A DNA stretch of 64,000 bases from assembly GCA_903837345.1 (NCBI GenBank), contig CAILUG010000047.1, forward strand, positions 1 to 64,000, in the 5' to 3' direction. The stretch comes from an uncultured Gammaproteobacteria bacterium. Its GTDB lineage: Bacteria > Pseudomonadota > Gammaproteobacteria > Pseudomonadales > Pseudohongiellaceae. Under the pieces are notes generated by a model. That model did no database searches. It was not told the origin of the DNA and saw only the letters and a list, made by a program, of their open reading frames with translations. Made by a program: the position numbers and the translations under genes. This document shows, piece by piece, positions 27,187-36,744 of the stretch (position 1 is its first letter; each line of letters starts with the position of its first letter).

Positions 27187-29100
27187 ATGAGTAATACCCC
27201 TGTTGTTGCCAGCACTGCTGATGGTTTCCACAATCCCGGTCGCCAGGGGCTTGGCGCACTCACGCTGGCAGCGCTGGGTGTGGTCTACGGCGATATAGGC
27301 ACGAGTCCGCTTTATACAATGGCGGAAATTTTCGGGCCGAACACCGGCATCCCGCTGGATCAGGTGCATGTGATTGGCGCAGTGTCGGCAATTTTCTGGG
27401 CACTGATGCTGGTAGTCACCCTCAAATATGTTTATCTGGTGTTGCGTGCCGACAACCATGGTGAAGGTGGCATTCTGGCGTTGACTGCGCTGGCCAGCCA
27501 GGTAATGGGTTCACGGCCGCAACTGCGCAGGGTGCTGCTGACACTGGGTTTGTTCGGGGCTACGCTGTTTTATGGAGACAGTGTTATCACTCCTGCCATT
27601 ACCGTGCTGGGTGCCATAGAGGGCATACAGGTAGTCACCCCTGGCCTCGACCGGTTGATCTTGCCGCTGACTCTATTGATTCTGCTTACACTGTTTGTGG
27701 TGCAGCGTTTTGGTACCAGCAGTGTCGGCAAGGTGTTTGGCCCTGTTATGGTGCTGTGGTTTGCGGCACTGGCAGTGACCGGGGTGCAACATATCATCGT
27801 GCAGCCGGCCATTCTGGCGGCGCTGAATCCGTTCAATGCCTTGCACTTCCTGCTTGACCGCGGCTGGATGGTATTTGCAGCGGTTGGAGCTATCGTGCTG
27901 GCGCTGACCGGGGCTGAAGCGCTCTACGCCGACATGGGGCATTTCGGTCGCAAGCCGATTCAGCTGGCCTGGACCTTTCTGGTGCTGCCGTCACTGGCAG
28001 TGAATTATGCGGGACAAGGTGCGTTGTTGATCAGTAATCCGGCCGCAATTGCCAATCCGTTTTATCTGATGTTCCCGCCGGTATTGCTGTGGCCTTCGCT
28101 GATTCTGGCCAGCATGGCGGCAATCATTGCATCACAGGCAGTAATTTCCGGGGCGTATTCCATGACCAGGCAGGCCGTGCAGCTCGGTTATCTGCCGCGC
28201 ATGTCGGTGTTGCATACGTCGGCACAGGAGTCAGGCCAGATCTACATGCCGGCAGTGAACTGGAGTTTGCTGGCCGGTGTGATTGGCACAGTATTGTTGT
28301 TTGGCAGTTCTGCTCGCCTGGCTGGTGCCTACGGCATGGCGGTCACTCTGACCATGCTTATCACCACGGTGATGACTTTGTTCGTGGTACTCGGTCGTTT
28401 CAAGGTGCCGGCACCACTGGTCTACACAGCAACCGCCTTCTTCCTCGTCATTGATGTGCTGCTGGTGGCAGGCTGTGCGATCAAGTTTCTCGACGGTGGC
28501 TGGTTCCCGCTGCTGGCAGCCCTGTTGCTGTTCCTCACCATGAGCACCTGGCGACGCGGCCGCAGCATTCTGGTGGCCTCCATCAAACGTGATGGTGTAT
28601 CACTGGAAACTTTCCTGCAAAACCTCAACGCCGGTGAGTTCCAGAGCGCGAAACGCACTGCTGTTTACATGGTGGCCGATCCGTCCACCGTGCCGCAGGC
28701 ACTGCTGCACAATCTCAAACATTACCAAACCCTGCACGAGCAGAATGTCATTCTCACTGTCCGCTTCAGTGAAGTGCCATGGGTGCCGGAGAAGGACCGG
28801 CTCAAGCTGGAAGACCTCGGCAAACATTTCTGGCGCGCCACCCTCAACTACGGCTTCATGGAAAACCCCGATGTGCCGAATGCATTGCAAAGTGCCAAAT
28901 CAGCCGGCCTGGCCATCTCGCTGTTCACCACCAGCTATTTCCTCAGCCGTGAAACCATCGTCGTCGCCCCCGGCAAAAACATGGCCCGCTGGCGCCAGGC
29001 CCTGTTTGCCACAATGAACCGCAATGCAGGTGGTGTCGTCGAATTCTTCCGGCTGCCCGACAACGCAGTGGTCGAACTCGGCGCACGCGTGCAGATGTAG
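27187..29100 (+). CDS. kup: Low-affinity potassium transporter Kup
   Basis: Proton-coupled K+ uptake permease, inner membrane. From ATG 27187 ([10 protein letters not shown]) it has 637 residues; E. coli Kup has 622. The N-terminal signature is [21 protein letters not shown], followed by [42 protein letters not shown] and about 12 membrane helices; a soluble C-terminal domain spans the last 180 residues. GGAAG precedes the chosen start; an upstream in-frame ATG would add 33 unlike residues. It follows the kdp operon on the same strand after 163 bases. Confidence 0.95.
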   Translation: MSNTPVVASTADGFHNPGRQGLGALTLAALGVVYGDIGTSPLYTMAEIFGPNTGIPLDQVHVIGAVSAIFWALMLVVTLKYVYLVLRADNHGEGGILALTALASQVMGSRPQLRRVLLTLGLFGATLFYGDSVITPAITVLGAIEGIQVVTPGLDRLILPLTLLILLTLFVVQRFGTSSVGKVFGPVMVLWFAALAVTGVQHIIVQPAILAALNPFNALHFLLDRGWMVFAAVGAIVLALTGAEALYADMGHFGRKPIQLAWTFLVLPSLAVNYAGQGALLISNPAAIANPFYLMFPPVLLWPSLILASMAAIIASQAVISGAYSMTRQAVQLGYLPRMSVLHTSAQESGQIYMPAVNWSLLAGVIGTVLLFGSSARLAGAYGMAVTLTMLITTVMTLFVVLGRFKVPAPLVYTATAFFLVIDVLLVAGCAIKFLDGGWFPLLAALLLFLTMSTWRRGRSILVASIKRDGVSLETFLQNLNAGEFQSAKRTAVYMVADPSTVPQALLHNLKHYQTLHEQNVILTVRFSEVPWVPEKDRLKLEDLGKHFWRATLNYGFMENPDVPNALQSAKSAGLAISLFTTSYFLSRETIVVAPGKNMARWRQALFATMNRNAGGVVEFFRLPDNAVVELGARVQM

Positions 29101-29173
29101 GCAGGACACAAGCAGCTGTTCATAAAATCATGTGATATGTTTGGAACAAGTCATTTCTTGTCTGGTGCTCCAT

Positions 29174-31081
29174 ATGCAGCCACTCCGGATCAAGCAAACT
29201 GTAATTTCCAATACGCGCATGCTGCTGTTGGCAAGTATTTATCTGTTGAGCAACACACTCAATGCGCAAGAGCCCAAACACTCCCTGAAGCCACCCCTGC
29301 ATGGCAACCACTGGGTTGCCATCACCGGCAAACCTTTGGCCGCTTCCGCCGGTGCTCTCACGTTCGCCAAAGGCGGCAATGCCGTCGATGCTGCCTGCGC
29401 CATGCTGGCGGCAGCTGCCACCATGTGGGACACCATCAGCTGGGGCGGTGAAACCCAGGCGCTGATCCACAATCCCAGGACCGGCAAAGTCATCGCCATC
29501 AATGCGCTGGGCATGGCGCCCACCGGTGCAACGCCTGAATTTTACCGCCAGAAACTCGGCATGAAATATCCGCCCGAATACGGTCCGTTGGCAGCCATCA
29601 CGCCGGGCACACCCGGCGGTCTGATGGTGATGCTGGCCGAATACGGCACGCTGAGTCTCGAACAGGTACTGGCACCGGCCATGGAAATGGCGAAGGGCTA
29701 TCCGGTGGAACAGAACCTGATTGACGCCATTGAACGCTACCAGCCTTTCCTGCTGCAGTGGCAGGATTCACGTCGCATCATGTTGCCGCATCTGGATCCG
29801 GCTCATCCGCGTGAACATGCCGCGCCCTGGGCCGGCGAACTGTTCGTGCAGAATGACTTGCTGGCCACGCTCACCAAATTGGTGGAAACCGAGAGAGCGG
29901 CACTTGCTGCCGGCAAGGATCGCAAACAGGCCATCATGGCGGCCTATCAGCGTTTCTACACCGGCGACATTGCGCAGGAACTCACGCGTGCGGTGCAGGA
30001 AGGCGGCGGGCTGATCACGATGGCAGATCTCGCCAACTGGCAGGTGCACATCGAAGAACCGGTGATGACCACCTACAAAGGCATAGAAGTCTACAAGCTC
30101 AACAGCTGGGTGCAAGGGCCGGTGCTGCTGCAAATGCTGAACATGCTGGAAGGATTCGATCTGCGCGGCATGGGCTACAACAGTCCCGACTATATTCACA
30201 CACTGTATCAGGCCATGAATCTCGCCTATGCCGATCGCGATTTTTACTATGGCGATCCCTACTTCCCGCCGGCCGAGCCGATCAAGGGTTTGCTGAGCAA
30301 GGACTATGCACGTGCCCGCATGGCCACCATGCCGAAGGATCACAACGATCCGACCGTAAAACCAGGCGATCCCTATCCCTTCCAGAACGGGAAGAATCCG
30401 TTTGCAGCCCAGTTGCAAAAGTGGAAGCCGCACATCGCACCACCCAGGGTGGTAGACGCCAATATCACCCGCACCACGGAAGAATCACGCCGTGCCGGTA
30501 CCACTTCCATCGAAGCAGCGGATGCCGATGGCTGGGTGGTATCGATCACTCCCAGTGGCGGCTGGACACCGGCTTTCATTGCCGGCAGTACCGGTGTCGG
30601 CATGTCGCAGCGCATGCAAAGTTTTGTGATGGACGCCGAGGAAGGCCAGAACCCGTTCAATGTACTGGCGCCAGGCAAAAGACCGCGTGCCACACTTTCA
30701 CCAGGTCTGGCATTGAAAGATGGCAAGCCGTTTCTGTCGTTCGCCGTGCAGGGCGGCGACTTCCAGGATCAATGGTTGTTGCAGTTTTTCCTCGATATCG
30801 TCGAGTTCGGCATGGATGTACAGCAGGCCACCGAAGCTGCCCATATCGGCAGCTATCAGGCGCATGATTCATTCGGGGAACACACCAGTCAGCCCGGCAA
30901 ACTGATGCTGCGCATGGATACGCCATTGCCTGTGCAATTCCGTCTGCAGGACATGGGCTACAGTATTGTCACCGAAGAACTGACTTCCGGCCCGATCAAT
31001 GGCATCTTCATCGACCAGAAGCATCACACCCTGATGGGCGGTTCCAGCAACTACGGGGATGATTACGGCGTGGCGTGGTAA
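29174..31081 (+). CDS. Exported gamma-glutamyltranspeptidase family protein
   Basis: Ntn-hydrolase precursor of 635 residues from ATG 29174, with an N-terminal signal (MLLLASIYLLSNTLNA) pointing to the periplasm. The large-subunit part contains GNAVDAACAMLAAAATM and TPGTPGGLMVMLAEYG. Autocleavage is expected before Thr near 443 in GTTSIEAADADGWVVSITPS, which begins the small subunit. The donor-site serine pair of canonical GGT (SSM motif) is replaced by RPRATLSPGLAL, as in YwrD-like relatives, so glutathione may not be the substrate. Starts at 29132 (GTG) and 29219 are alternatives. It converges on the glycosidase-like gene after 4 bases. Confidence 0.85.
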   Translation: MQPLRIKQTVISNTRMLLLASIYLLSNTLNAQEPKHSLKPPLHGNHWVAITGKPLAASAGALTFAKGGNAVDAACAMLAAAATMWDTISWGGETQALIHNPRTGKVIAINALGMAPTGATPEFYRQKLGMKYPPEYGPLAAITPGTPGGLMVMLAEYGTLSLEQVLAPAMEMAKGYPVEQNLIDAIERYQPFLLQWQDSRRIMLPHLDPAHPREHAAPWAGELFVQNDLLATLTKLVETERAALAAGKDRKQAIMAAYQRFYTGDIAQELTRAVQEGGGLITMADLANWQVHIEEPVMTTYKGIEVYKLNSWVQGPVLLQMLNMLEGFDLRGMGYNSPDYIHTLYQAMNLAYADRDFYYGDPYFPPAEPIKGLLSKDYARARMATMPKDHNDPTVKPGDPYPFQNGKNPFAAQLQKWKPHIAPPRVVDANITRTTEESRRAGTTSIEAADADGWVVSITPSGGWTPAFIAGSTGVGMSQRMQSFVMDAEEGQNPFNVLAPGKRPRATLSPGLALKDGKPFLSFAVQGGDFQDQWLLQFFLDIVEFGMDVQQATEAAHIGSYQAHDSFGEHTSQPGKLMLRMDTPLPVQFRLQDMGYSIVTEELTSGPINGIFIDQKHHTLMGGSSNYGDDYGVAW

Positions 31082-31085
31082 GCAA

Positions 31086-33242
31086 TCAGAAGCCTTCGGT
31101 TCTGATGTCCCATTCCTCGTTGTCGGGAAAGCCGATGTATTTGCCGGTGTGCGGATCCTTCTCCAGCATCACCGCTACCGCCGTCAGCAGGGCAGCATTG
31201 GCGGGCAGGTACACGGGCAGTTCTGCGCCTTGCTGCGGGACGTTGCCATTGATCATGTAATGATTGTTGTGGTTGTCCATCAACAGCAGTTCCACTGCCA
31301 GATCAGGGCGATTCAGCCGCGCGGCAGTCATCGCCATCATCGGATAGTCCCAGCCCCAGATGTTTTGTGAAAAGCCCCAGTGCTTGATGACGGCATCGAG
31401 CGTGTCACTCATGGTTTTATGGTCAACCCGCGGGTCATTGAGAATGCCGCTGGCGGCGAGCATGCTGGGGTGATCTGTGCGACTGGCGGCATGGTCAAAC
31501 GTGTCCGGGATTGATTCCATCGCCACGTATTTGCCGTCTTTCACCGGCAATTCTGCCAGTTTTTCAATTTGTTCCTGCCAGAGCGCATTGGCTGGCAACC
31601 CCAGGCGCTGACGCCAGGCTTGTGCGGTGATAAGGCCATAACGCCAATAGGCCAGTTCAAAACCCGGATTGCGGCTTTCCCGGACCGGATAGATTTCCTG
31701 CGAGATCCAGATGGGTGGATCCAGCACAAAGCGCTGACTCGCTGCGTCCCAGCTCAACATGGATGACAGCGCTTGCGCGCTGGCTTCCACCAAGGGTGCA
31801 TATTTTTCCAGAACTTTCCTGTCCCGGGTTTTCAGATACAGCATTTCAGCCAGATGTATCGGTTGTGGCTGGTTCCAGATGATGAGCGCATTGTCACCAG
31901 GACTTTCACGTGTGTCCGGCCCGGTCATTTGTGGCCAGCGTGCGCCTTGCAAGCCACGCTCGCTGGCGAGGGTACGTGCCGGGTCCAGGTGTTGCAGGTA
32001 CCAATCCAGCATGGGTCTGCTGGCATCGCTGCGATTCCACAATATCCAGTGCGCGTTATGCCACCAGGCCATTTCAGTGTGGAGTTTTCCGTACCAGGAA
32101 CTGGAGGTGAGCCCGGTCTCCTGCGGCGGTATAACCGAGCGTGACTGCACAGCCAACAGATATTGCGAAAGCAGGATGCGCCGCTGCAGTTCTTTGGCAT
32201 GTTCATTGGTGCTGCTGCCGAAATCGGCAAAGGCGCCGTGCAGCCAGTAGTCATTCCAGAATCTGGTGGCCGAGAACTGGGTGTCCAGAAAGGCGGGAGC
32301 AGCAGTTTCCTGCAGCGGGTGCTCGAGATATTCGATGGTGAACTCAAACGACTCGCTGTTCTGGCTCGGCACCAGCTCAAAGTCATGACTGGCATTCTGT
32401 TTGAGCACAGCATTGCCTCGCCAGTGAATGCTGACCGCGAACACGCGATCATCTACCTTGCGTTCAAGCAACATCGAATGTCTGGTCTGGCTGCGTACGC
32501 GGGTGGTGTGCTCGTCATCATGTTCCCAGTCCATGTCAGGCGTGTTTTTGACGGCAAAATCATAGCTGCGCGGGAAGCGTATCTGCACTGACAGGCGCGC
32601 TGAGCCGATCAGCGGTGACCTGATCCTGAAACTGACTGCATCGTGGTGCGGAGGAACGATGGTGGTGACTGCAACCTGCTTGTCGGCAAGATCATAATGG
32701 CTGTGCAGGGTTCCTTCCCACAGATCCAGTTGCTGCCTGATATTGGTAACCGCGGCTTGCTCGGGTTTTTTTCCATCCAGCAGCAGCGCGATGCGCCCCA
32801 GCGGAAGATCATGCGGGTTCTGTCGCAACCATTCGGCCGCGGGAGTATCCAGACGGGTCGGGAAGGCAACCTGGTGGCCATAGGCTGCATATTCTTCAGC
32901 AACCTGAACCAGGTTGTAGCCGTCGCCGGGCTTGCTGTGCCAGGCCCAGCGCGCCTTGGTTTCCAGTGGAAACCCTGCTGCAAAATATTCATTGCCAAAG
33001 CTCTGCAAGCCGGTGACATCGGCAGTAAAGGCAAACTGGCCGTTGCCCAGCGTGAAAGGGCTGTGCAAATCAAACGCGTGCAATTGGGGGGAATTGGCGA
33101 TGACTATGGCGTGGCGGTCGATATCGCCCTGGGCTGCTTCACAAATTGCCGTGAGGGTCAACGCCAGCAACGCCAGCACGGTAAAGAGCCTGGAGTTGCA
33201 AACTCTCTGGTTGCCAGCTGGCTTGAATGTTGGGCGGGACAC
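31086..33242 (-). CDS. Secreted six-hairpin glycosidase-like protein
   Basis: A 718-residue protein with a probable signal peptide (LFTVLALLALTLTAICEA). Residues about 45-330 look like the beta-sandwich that precedes clan GH-L/GH-M catalytic domains (DLHSPFTLGNGQFAFTADVTG). The rest resembles an alpha6/alpha6 barrel: HTEMAWWHNAHWILWNRSD, GARWPQMTG, WNQPQPIHLAEMLYLKT, GWDYPMMAMTAARL. This layout recalls GH65/GH95-type enzymes, but I could not assign a family or the acid/base residue. The start is GTG without a clear ribosome site. It is divergent from the ThDP enzyme gene and convergent with the GGT-like gene. Confidence 0.68.
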   Translation of the reverse strand: MSRPTFKPAGNQRVCNSRLFTVLALLALTLTAICEAAQGDIDRHAIVIANSPQLHAFDLHSPFTLGNGQFAFTADVTGLQSFGNEYFAAGFPLETKARWAWHSKPGDGYNLVQVAEEYAAYGHQVAFPTRLDTPAAEWLRQNPHDLPLGRIALLLDGKKPEQAAVTNIRQQLDLWEGTLHSHYDLADKQVAVTTIVPPHHDAVSFRIRSPLIGSARLSVQIRFPRSYDFAVKNTPDMDWEHDDEHTTRVRSQTRHSMLLERKVDDRVFAVSIHWRGNAVLKQNASHDFELVPSQNSESFEFTIEYLEHPLQETAAPAFLDTQFSATRFWNDYWLHGAFADFGSSTNEHAKELQRRILLSQYLLAVQSRSVIPPQETGLTSSSWYGKLHTEMAWWHNAHWILWNRSDASRPMLDWYLQHLDPARTLASERGLQGARWPQMTGPDTRESPGDNALIIWNQPQPIHLAEMLYLKTRDRKVLEKYAPLVEASAQALSSMLSWDAASQRFVLDPPIWISQEIYPVRESRNPGFELAYWRYGLITAQAWRQRLGLPANALWQEQIEKLAELPVKDGKYVAMESIPDTFDHAASRTDHPSMLAASGILNDPRVDHKTMSDTLDAVIKHWGFSQNIWGWDYPMMAMTAARLNRPDLAVELLLMDNHNNHYMINGNVPQQGAELPVYLPANAALLTAVAVMLEKDPHTGKYIGFPDNEEWDIRTEGF

Positions 33243-33370
33243 TGGGCAGGTCTTGGTCGGGTGGCTTCAGGTTGAACTGCAAGTCTATGCGAGAGCGTGC
33301 TCATTCTGCTACAGCAGACGGCGGCTGTGTTTTAATCCTCTCCAAGTCCTGTTGATCAAGGTAGTCCCTC

Positions 33371-35041
33371 ATGTCCAAAGCAAGTGGCGGCGAAGTCGTC
33401 GCACAAACCCTGGTAGCCAATGGTATTGATACCCTGTTCGGAATCCCGGGCGTACAGCTGGACCCGGTCTTTGCCGGACTCCATGATGTACGTGACCGCA
33501 TTCGTATTTACCACGCCCGCCATGAACAGGGTGTGGCACTGATGGCCTACGGCTTTGCCCATGTAAGCGGGAGGATAGGCACCATGCTGGTGGTGCCAGG
33601 CCCCGGCTTCCTCAATGCCACCACCGGCATGCTGACCGCCCATGCCTGCAACAATCCGATGTTGTGTCTGGTGGGGCAGAGCGAACGCATGTTCATCGGC
33701 TCCGGTGTCGGTGTTTTGCATGAGCTCGACAACCAGATCGGCATTGCGCGCAGTCTGGTCAAATGGGCGGTGCGGGTGGAAACACCTGAGGAGATTGTGC
33801 CGGCACTCACCACCGCACTCGAGGAAATCCGCACCTTGCGCCCGCGTCCGGTTTATGTGGAGCTGCCATCCGATATTGTCAGGATGCAGATGGAACTGCC
33901 GGTATTGCTGCCTGCCCGCACAGAACAACTGGTGCCGGTGTTGCAACAGGAACAAGTGGAAACAGTGGCAAAAGCGCTGGCGGCCGCGCAGTTTCCGTTG
34001 TTGATGGCTGGTGGCGGTGCTGCTGGTGCTTGCAAACAGATACGCCAACTGGCCGAGCTGCTGGGCGCACCGGTGGGCATGAGTGAAAACGGTCTGGGCA
34101 CTCTGGATGCACGTCATCCGCTGGCGTTCACGCAGTTGGGCGCCAACAAGCTGTGGGGCAAGGCCGATGTGGTGCTGGCGCTCGGCACCCGACTTTATGC
34201 GCCGGTTTACAACTGGGGCCATGACGCAGAGCTGAAAATTTTCAAGGTCGACATTGACAGCAAAGAGTTGCACCGCTTGCCGGTGCCGCTCTACGGCATT
34301 CATGCCGACACCGCCGGTTTTGTGGCAGCGCTGTGTGAGGTGCTGCCGAAATACCTGCATGAACGGCGCGACCACCATGCCACTTTCACTGCAGTGCGCA
34401 ATGACTGCACTGCGCTGCTGGCAGATCTGGCTCTGCCGCGTCGCATCATCGAAATCATCCGCGCAGAGTTGGGCGAAGACGGCATACTGGTGGCGGATGT
34501 CACCCAGCTGAATCATGCTGCGCTCGACATGTACCCGGTTTACAAGCCGCGCACCTATATCAGCTCAGGCTACCAGGGCACACTGGGCTTCGGTCCTTGT
34601 ACTGCCATGGGGGCCAAGATCGCCAAACCGGAAGTGCCGGTGGTATGTCTGGTCGGCGATGGCGGCTTCATGTATGCGTGCCAGGAGCTGGCCACGGCGG
34701 TGCAGTTCAACATTCCGGTCATAATGCTGGTGATCAACGACGGTGCCTACAAGAATGTGGAAGTCATTCTCAACCGCAGTTATGGCGGCCGTGCGATTGC
34801 CACCACCCTGAAAAATCCTGATTTTGTGAAATTTGCCGACAGTTTCGGAGTCACCGCTCGTCGCGTCACCACGCCGGAGCAGATGCAGCTGGCCTTGCAT
34901 GAACTGGTCAAACTCAACCAGCCGGCGGTGATCGATTACCAGATCGGCGAAATCCCCTCGGCCTTCTGGTTGCGGTTTTTGCCGCAGGTGCGCAAATCCA
35001 AGCCGGAAAATCCGTATGGATTGGTGAAGTCATCGTCATGA
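33371..35041 (+). CDS. Acetolactate synthase-like thiamine-diphosphate enzyme
   Basis: A 556-residue ThDP enzyme with three domains: N-terminal pyrimidine-binding domain (FGIPGVQLDPVF; catalytic Glu in RHEQGVALMAYG), a central domain (about 190-330), and a C-terminal PP-binding domain with the motif GDGGFMYACQELATAVQFN..INDGAYKN. It is similar to the large subunit of acetolactate synthase, but no regulatory small subunit (ilvH-type) is next to it, so a decarboxylase or carboligase on another 2-oxoacid is equally possible. It stands alone, 128 bases from the divergent glycosidase-like gene. Confidence 0.82.
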   Translation: MSKASGGEVVAQTLVANGIDTLFGIPGVQLDPVFAGLHDVRDRIRIYHARHEQGVALMAYGFAHVSGRIGTMLVVPGPGFLNATTGMLTAHACNNPMLCLVGQSERMFIGSGVGVLHELDNQIGIARSLVKWAVRVETPEEIVPALTTALEEIRTLRPRPVYVELPSDIVRMQMELPVLLPARTEQLVPVLQQEQVETVAKALAAAQFPLLMAGGGAAGACKQIRQLAELLGAPVGMSENGLGTLDARHPLAFTQLGANKLWGKADVVLALGTRLYAPVYNWGHDAELKIFKVDIDSKELHRLPVPLYGIHADTAGFVAALCEVLPKYLHERRDHHATFTAVRNDCTALLADLALPRRIIEIIRAELGEDGILVADVTQLNHAALDMYPVYKPRTYISSGYQGTLGFGPCTAMGAKIAKPEVPVVCLVGDGGFMYACQELATAVQFNIPVIMLVINDGAYKNVEVILNRSYGGRAIATTLKNPDFVKFADSFGVTARRVTTPEQMQLALHELVKLNQPAVIDYQIGEIPSAFWLRFLPQVRKSKPENPYGLVKSSS

Positions 35042-35087
35042 CGAGGTGACAATGACATTGGGCACAGGCCTTACCGGAATTGTGAAA

Positions 35088-36518
35088 TCAGAAAGTTAGT
35101 GTGTCCGGAAGAATGTGGGCCGGGATCGACCACAGCGGCTGGCTGGCTGTTTCGCCTGCAATGCTTGCATAAACCTGCACTCTTGGTGCCAGGTTGTGAC
35201 GCACCAATGCTGGCGGAGTCGGGATGGTGATGCGAAAACCAACTTGGCCATGGTCAAGCTGCAGGCGTTGTTGAATGTCAGGGCGGTCAAAGCTGGCCAC
35301 ATGATGTTGCACTGATACGCCGTCAATGTGTACATCCAGTTGTTCGGCAGCAACTCCGCTTTCATGAACTGCCCAGCCTTCTATTTTGACGAAGCGGTCA
35401 TCGACTTCCACTGAATCAACAAAACCGACGGTGCCGGTGAATGGCAAGGCTTTGTGGTGACTAACAGTATCCTGATTCGGGGACTGAGGATTGCGGTTGT
35501 TGAGTACGTTGAAATAGTTTTGAGCAGAAGAGTGGCGATGCTCGAGCGGCTCAAGCCCTGTAACACCAGACATGGTCAACATGACCACTACAAAGCCGGC
35601 AGAATTCAGGCTGGCGGCAACCTCATCGAGCCGGTCTTGCGGAATATAGGCATCCAGGGCAAACGTGCTGCCACCAGCCTTTGTCAGCCACACCTTGATC
35701 AGTTGCGGGAACAGTCCGGCCCGGAACACCTTGCGATAAATTTCATCAAGCCTGGTGTGATCAAGGTCGGGACCGACAATTGCTTTCAACTCGTCAGGTG
35801 CGTCCAAACGTCGCGCTGCGATAGCTGCCAGAACAGCATCTCCTGAAATTATTGGTACCCCGGCAGGCATAAACAGGTTGCGTGCCACACTGGTCTTGCC
35901 GGAGCCAGATGCCTGCATCATCAGGTAGATCAGAGGTTTGCGGTGGGTGATATGGATGACATGGCGCGCCACAGGATCGCCACGCTGGTTGACACTGTTG
36001 CCGATAACTTTCCAGGCAAATGTCTCCAGAACTTCGCTGAGTTTGGGCCAGGTAGGATAGCTGCGAGTGTCTCTGCCGCGCTGTACTTCCACCCACTGTT
36101 TCCCGCCGCTGTCATGGACGCCAAGTTCCAGCACCAGTGTGCCGTCAGGATTCAATGACTGCATCAGTCTATGGATCAGCGCGCTTTGGTCGACTGCGTA
36201 GTGCAGGGAGGAAGCCAGCAGGATCACATCAAAAGTTTCTGTAGGCAGCACATCCCAGTTTTGGCAGAGAAAATCAGCAGCAGGAAAACGCGCGCGAGCC
36301 CGTTCTATATATAACGGGGATGCATCGATGCCTACGACACGGCTGGCACCATCAAACAATGCATAGCCGCAGAAAAAACCTTCATTGCAGCCGATATCCA
36401 GAAAACTTTTGTATGCAAGCGCGGGCAGGCGCAGGGCTTTCAGCTTTGCCAGCGAATCCGAATCACCGGAAGCGTCAGGAAAATTCTGGTACTGGGGAAC
36501 TTTGGGTGCCTGGTCCAC
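35088..36518 (-). CDS. Methyltransferase / P-loop kinase fusion with C-terminal polysaccharide-type domain
   Basis: A 476-residue three-part protein. Residues about 35-190 form a class I SAM methyltransferase (FLDIGCNEGFF, GIDASP, VILLASSLHY). Residues about 195-345 form a P-loop kinase-like domain with Walker A ASGSGKTS at 203-210 after YLMMQ. Residues about 360-470 match a pattern seen in lipopolysaccharide and glycosyltransferase-associated proteins (VKIEGWAVHESG, DVHIDGVSV, DRPDIQQRL, GFRITIP). It starts at GTG. It is divergent from manC over 226 bases, suggesting a part in a fucose-containing surface glycan. The function is unproven. Confidence 0.72.
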   Translation of the reverse strand: MDQAPKVPQYQNFPDASGDSDSLAKLKALRLPALAYKSFLDIGCNEGFFCGYALFDGASRVVGIDASPLYIERARARFPAADFLCQNWDVLPTETFDVILLASSLHYAVDQSALIHRLMQSLNPDGTLVLELGVHDSGGKQWVEVQRGRDTRSYPTWPKLSEVLETFAWKVIGNSVNQRGDPVARHVIHITHRKPLIYLMMQASGSGKTSVARNLFMPAGVPIISGDAVLAAIAARRLDAPDELKAIVGPDLDHTRLDEIYRKVFRAGLFPQLIKVWLTKAGGSTFALDAYIPQDRLDEVAASLNSAGFVVVMLTMSGVTGLEPLEHRHSSAQNYFNVLNNRNPQSPNQDTVSHHKALPFTGTVGFVDSVEVDDRFVKIEGWAVHESGVAAEQLDVHIDGVSVQHHVASFDRPDIQQRLQLDHGQVGFRITIPTPPALVRHNLAPRVQVYASIAGETASQPLWSIPAHILPDTLTF

Positions 36519-36744
36519 TTCTTTGCCTATATGCAGTTTTAGGCGGAAGTATAAAGCTAGCGCCCGCTTCTGCCAGCCCCGTCACAGGAATGCTTCCCGA
36601 TTATGCATGCCAAGGTCGACAAGGCCGGCTTTGGCTGGGTATCCTGCTCTCCATTGATTCAGATACTCAAGGTGAGGCAGAAACTGCCTATTTTCCGCTA
36701 GATCCAAGGTTCTGGATCCAGCATGGCAAAAGGCATCCGATTTC

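Noticed and set aside
36519-36744. JUMPstart/ops element before manC
   Set aside because: I looked for GGCGGTAG-type sequence in the divergent region and did not find it.
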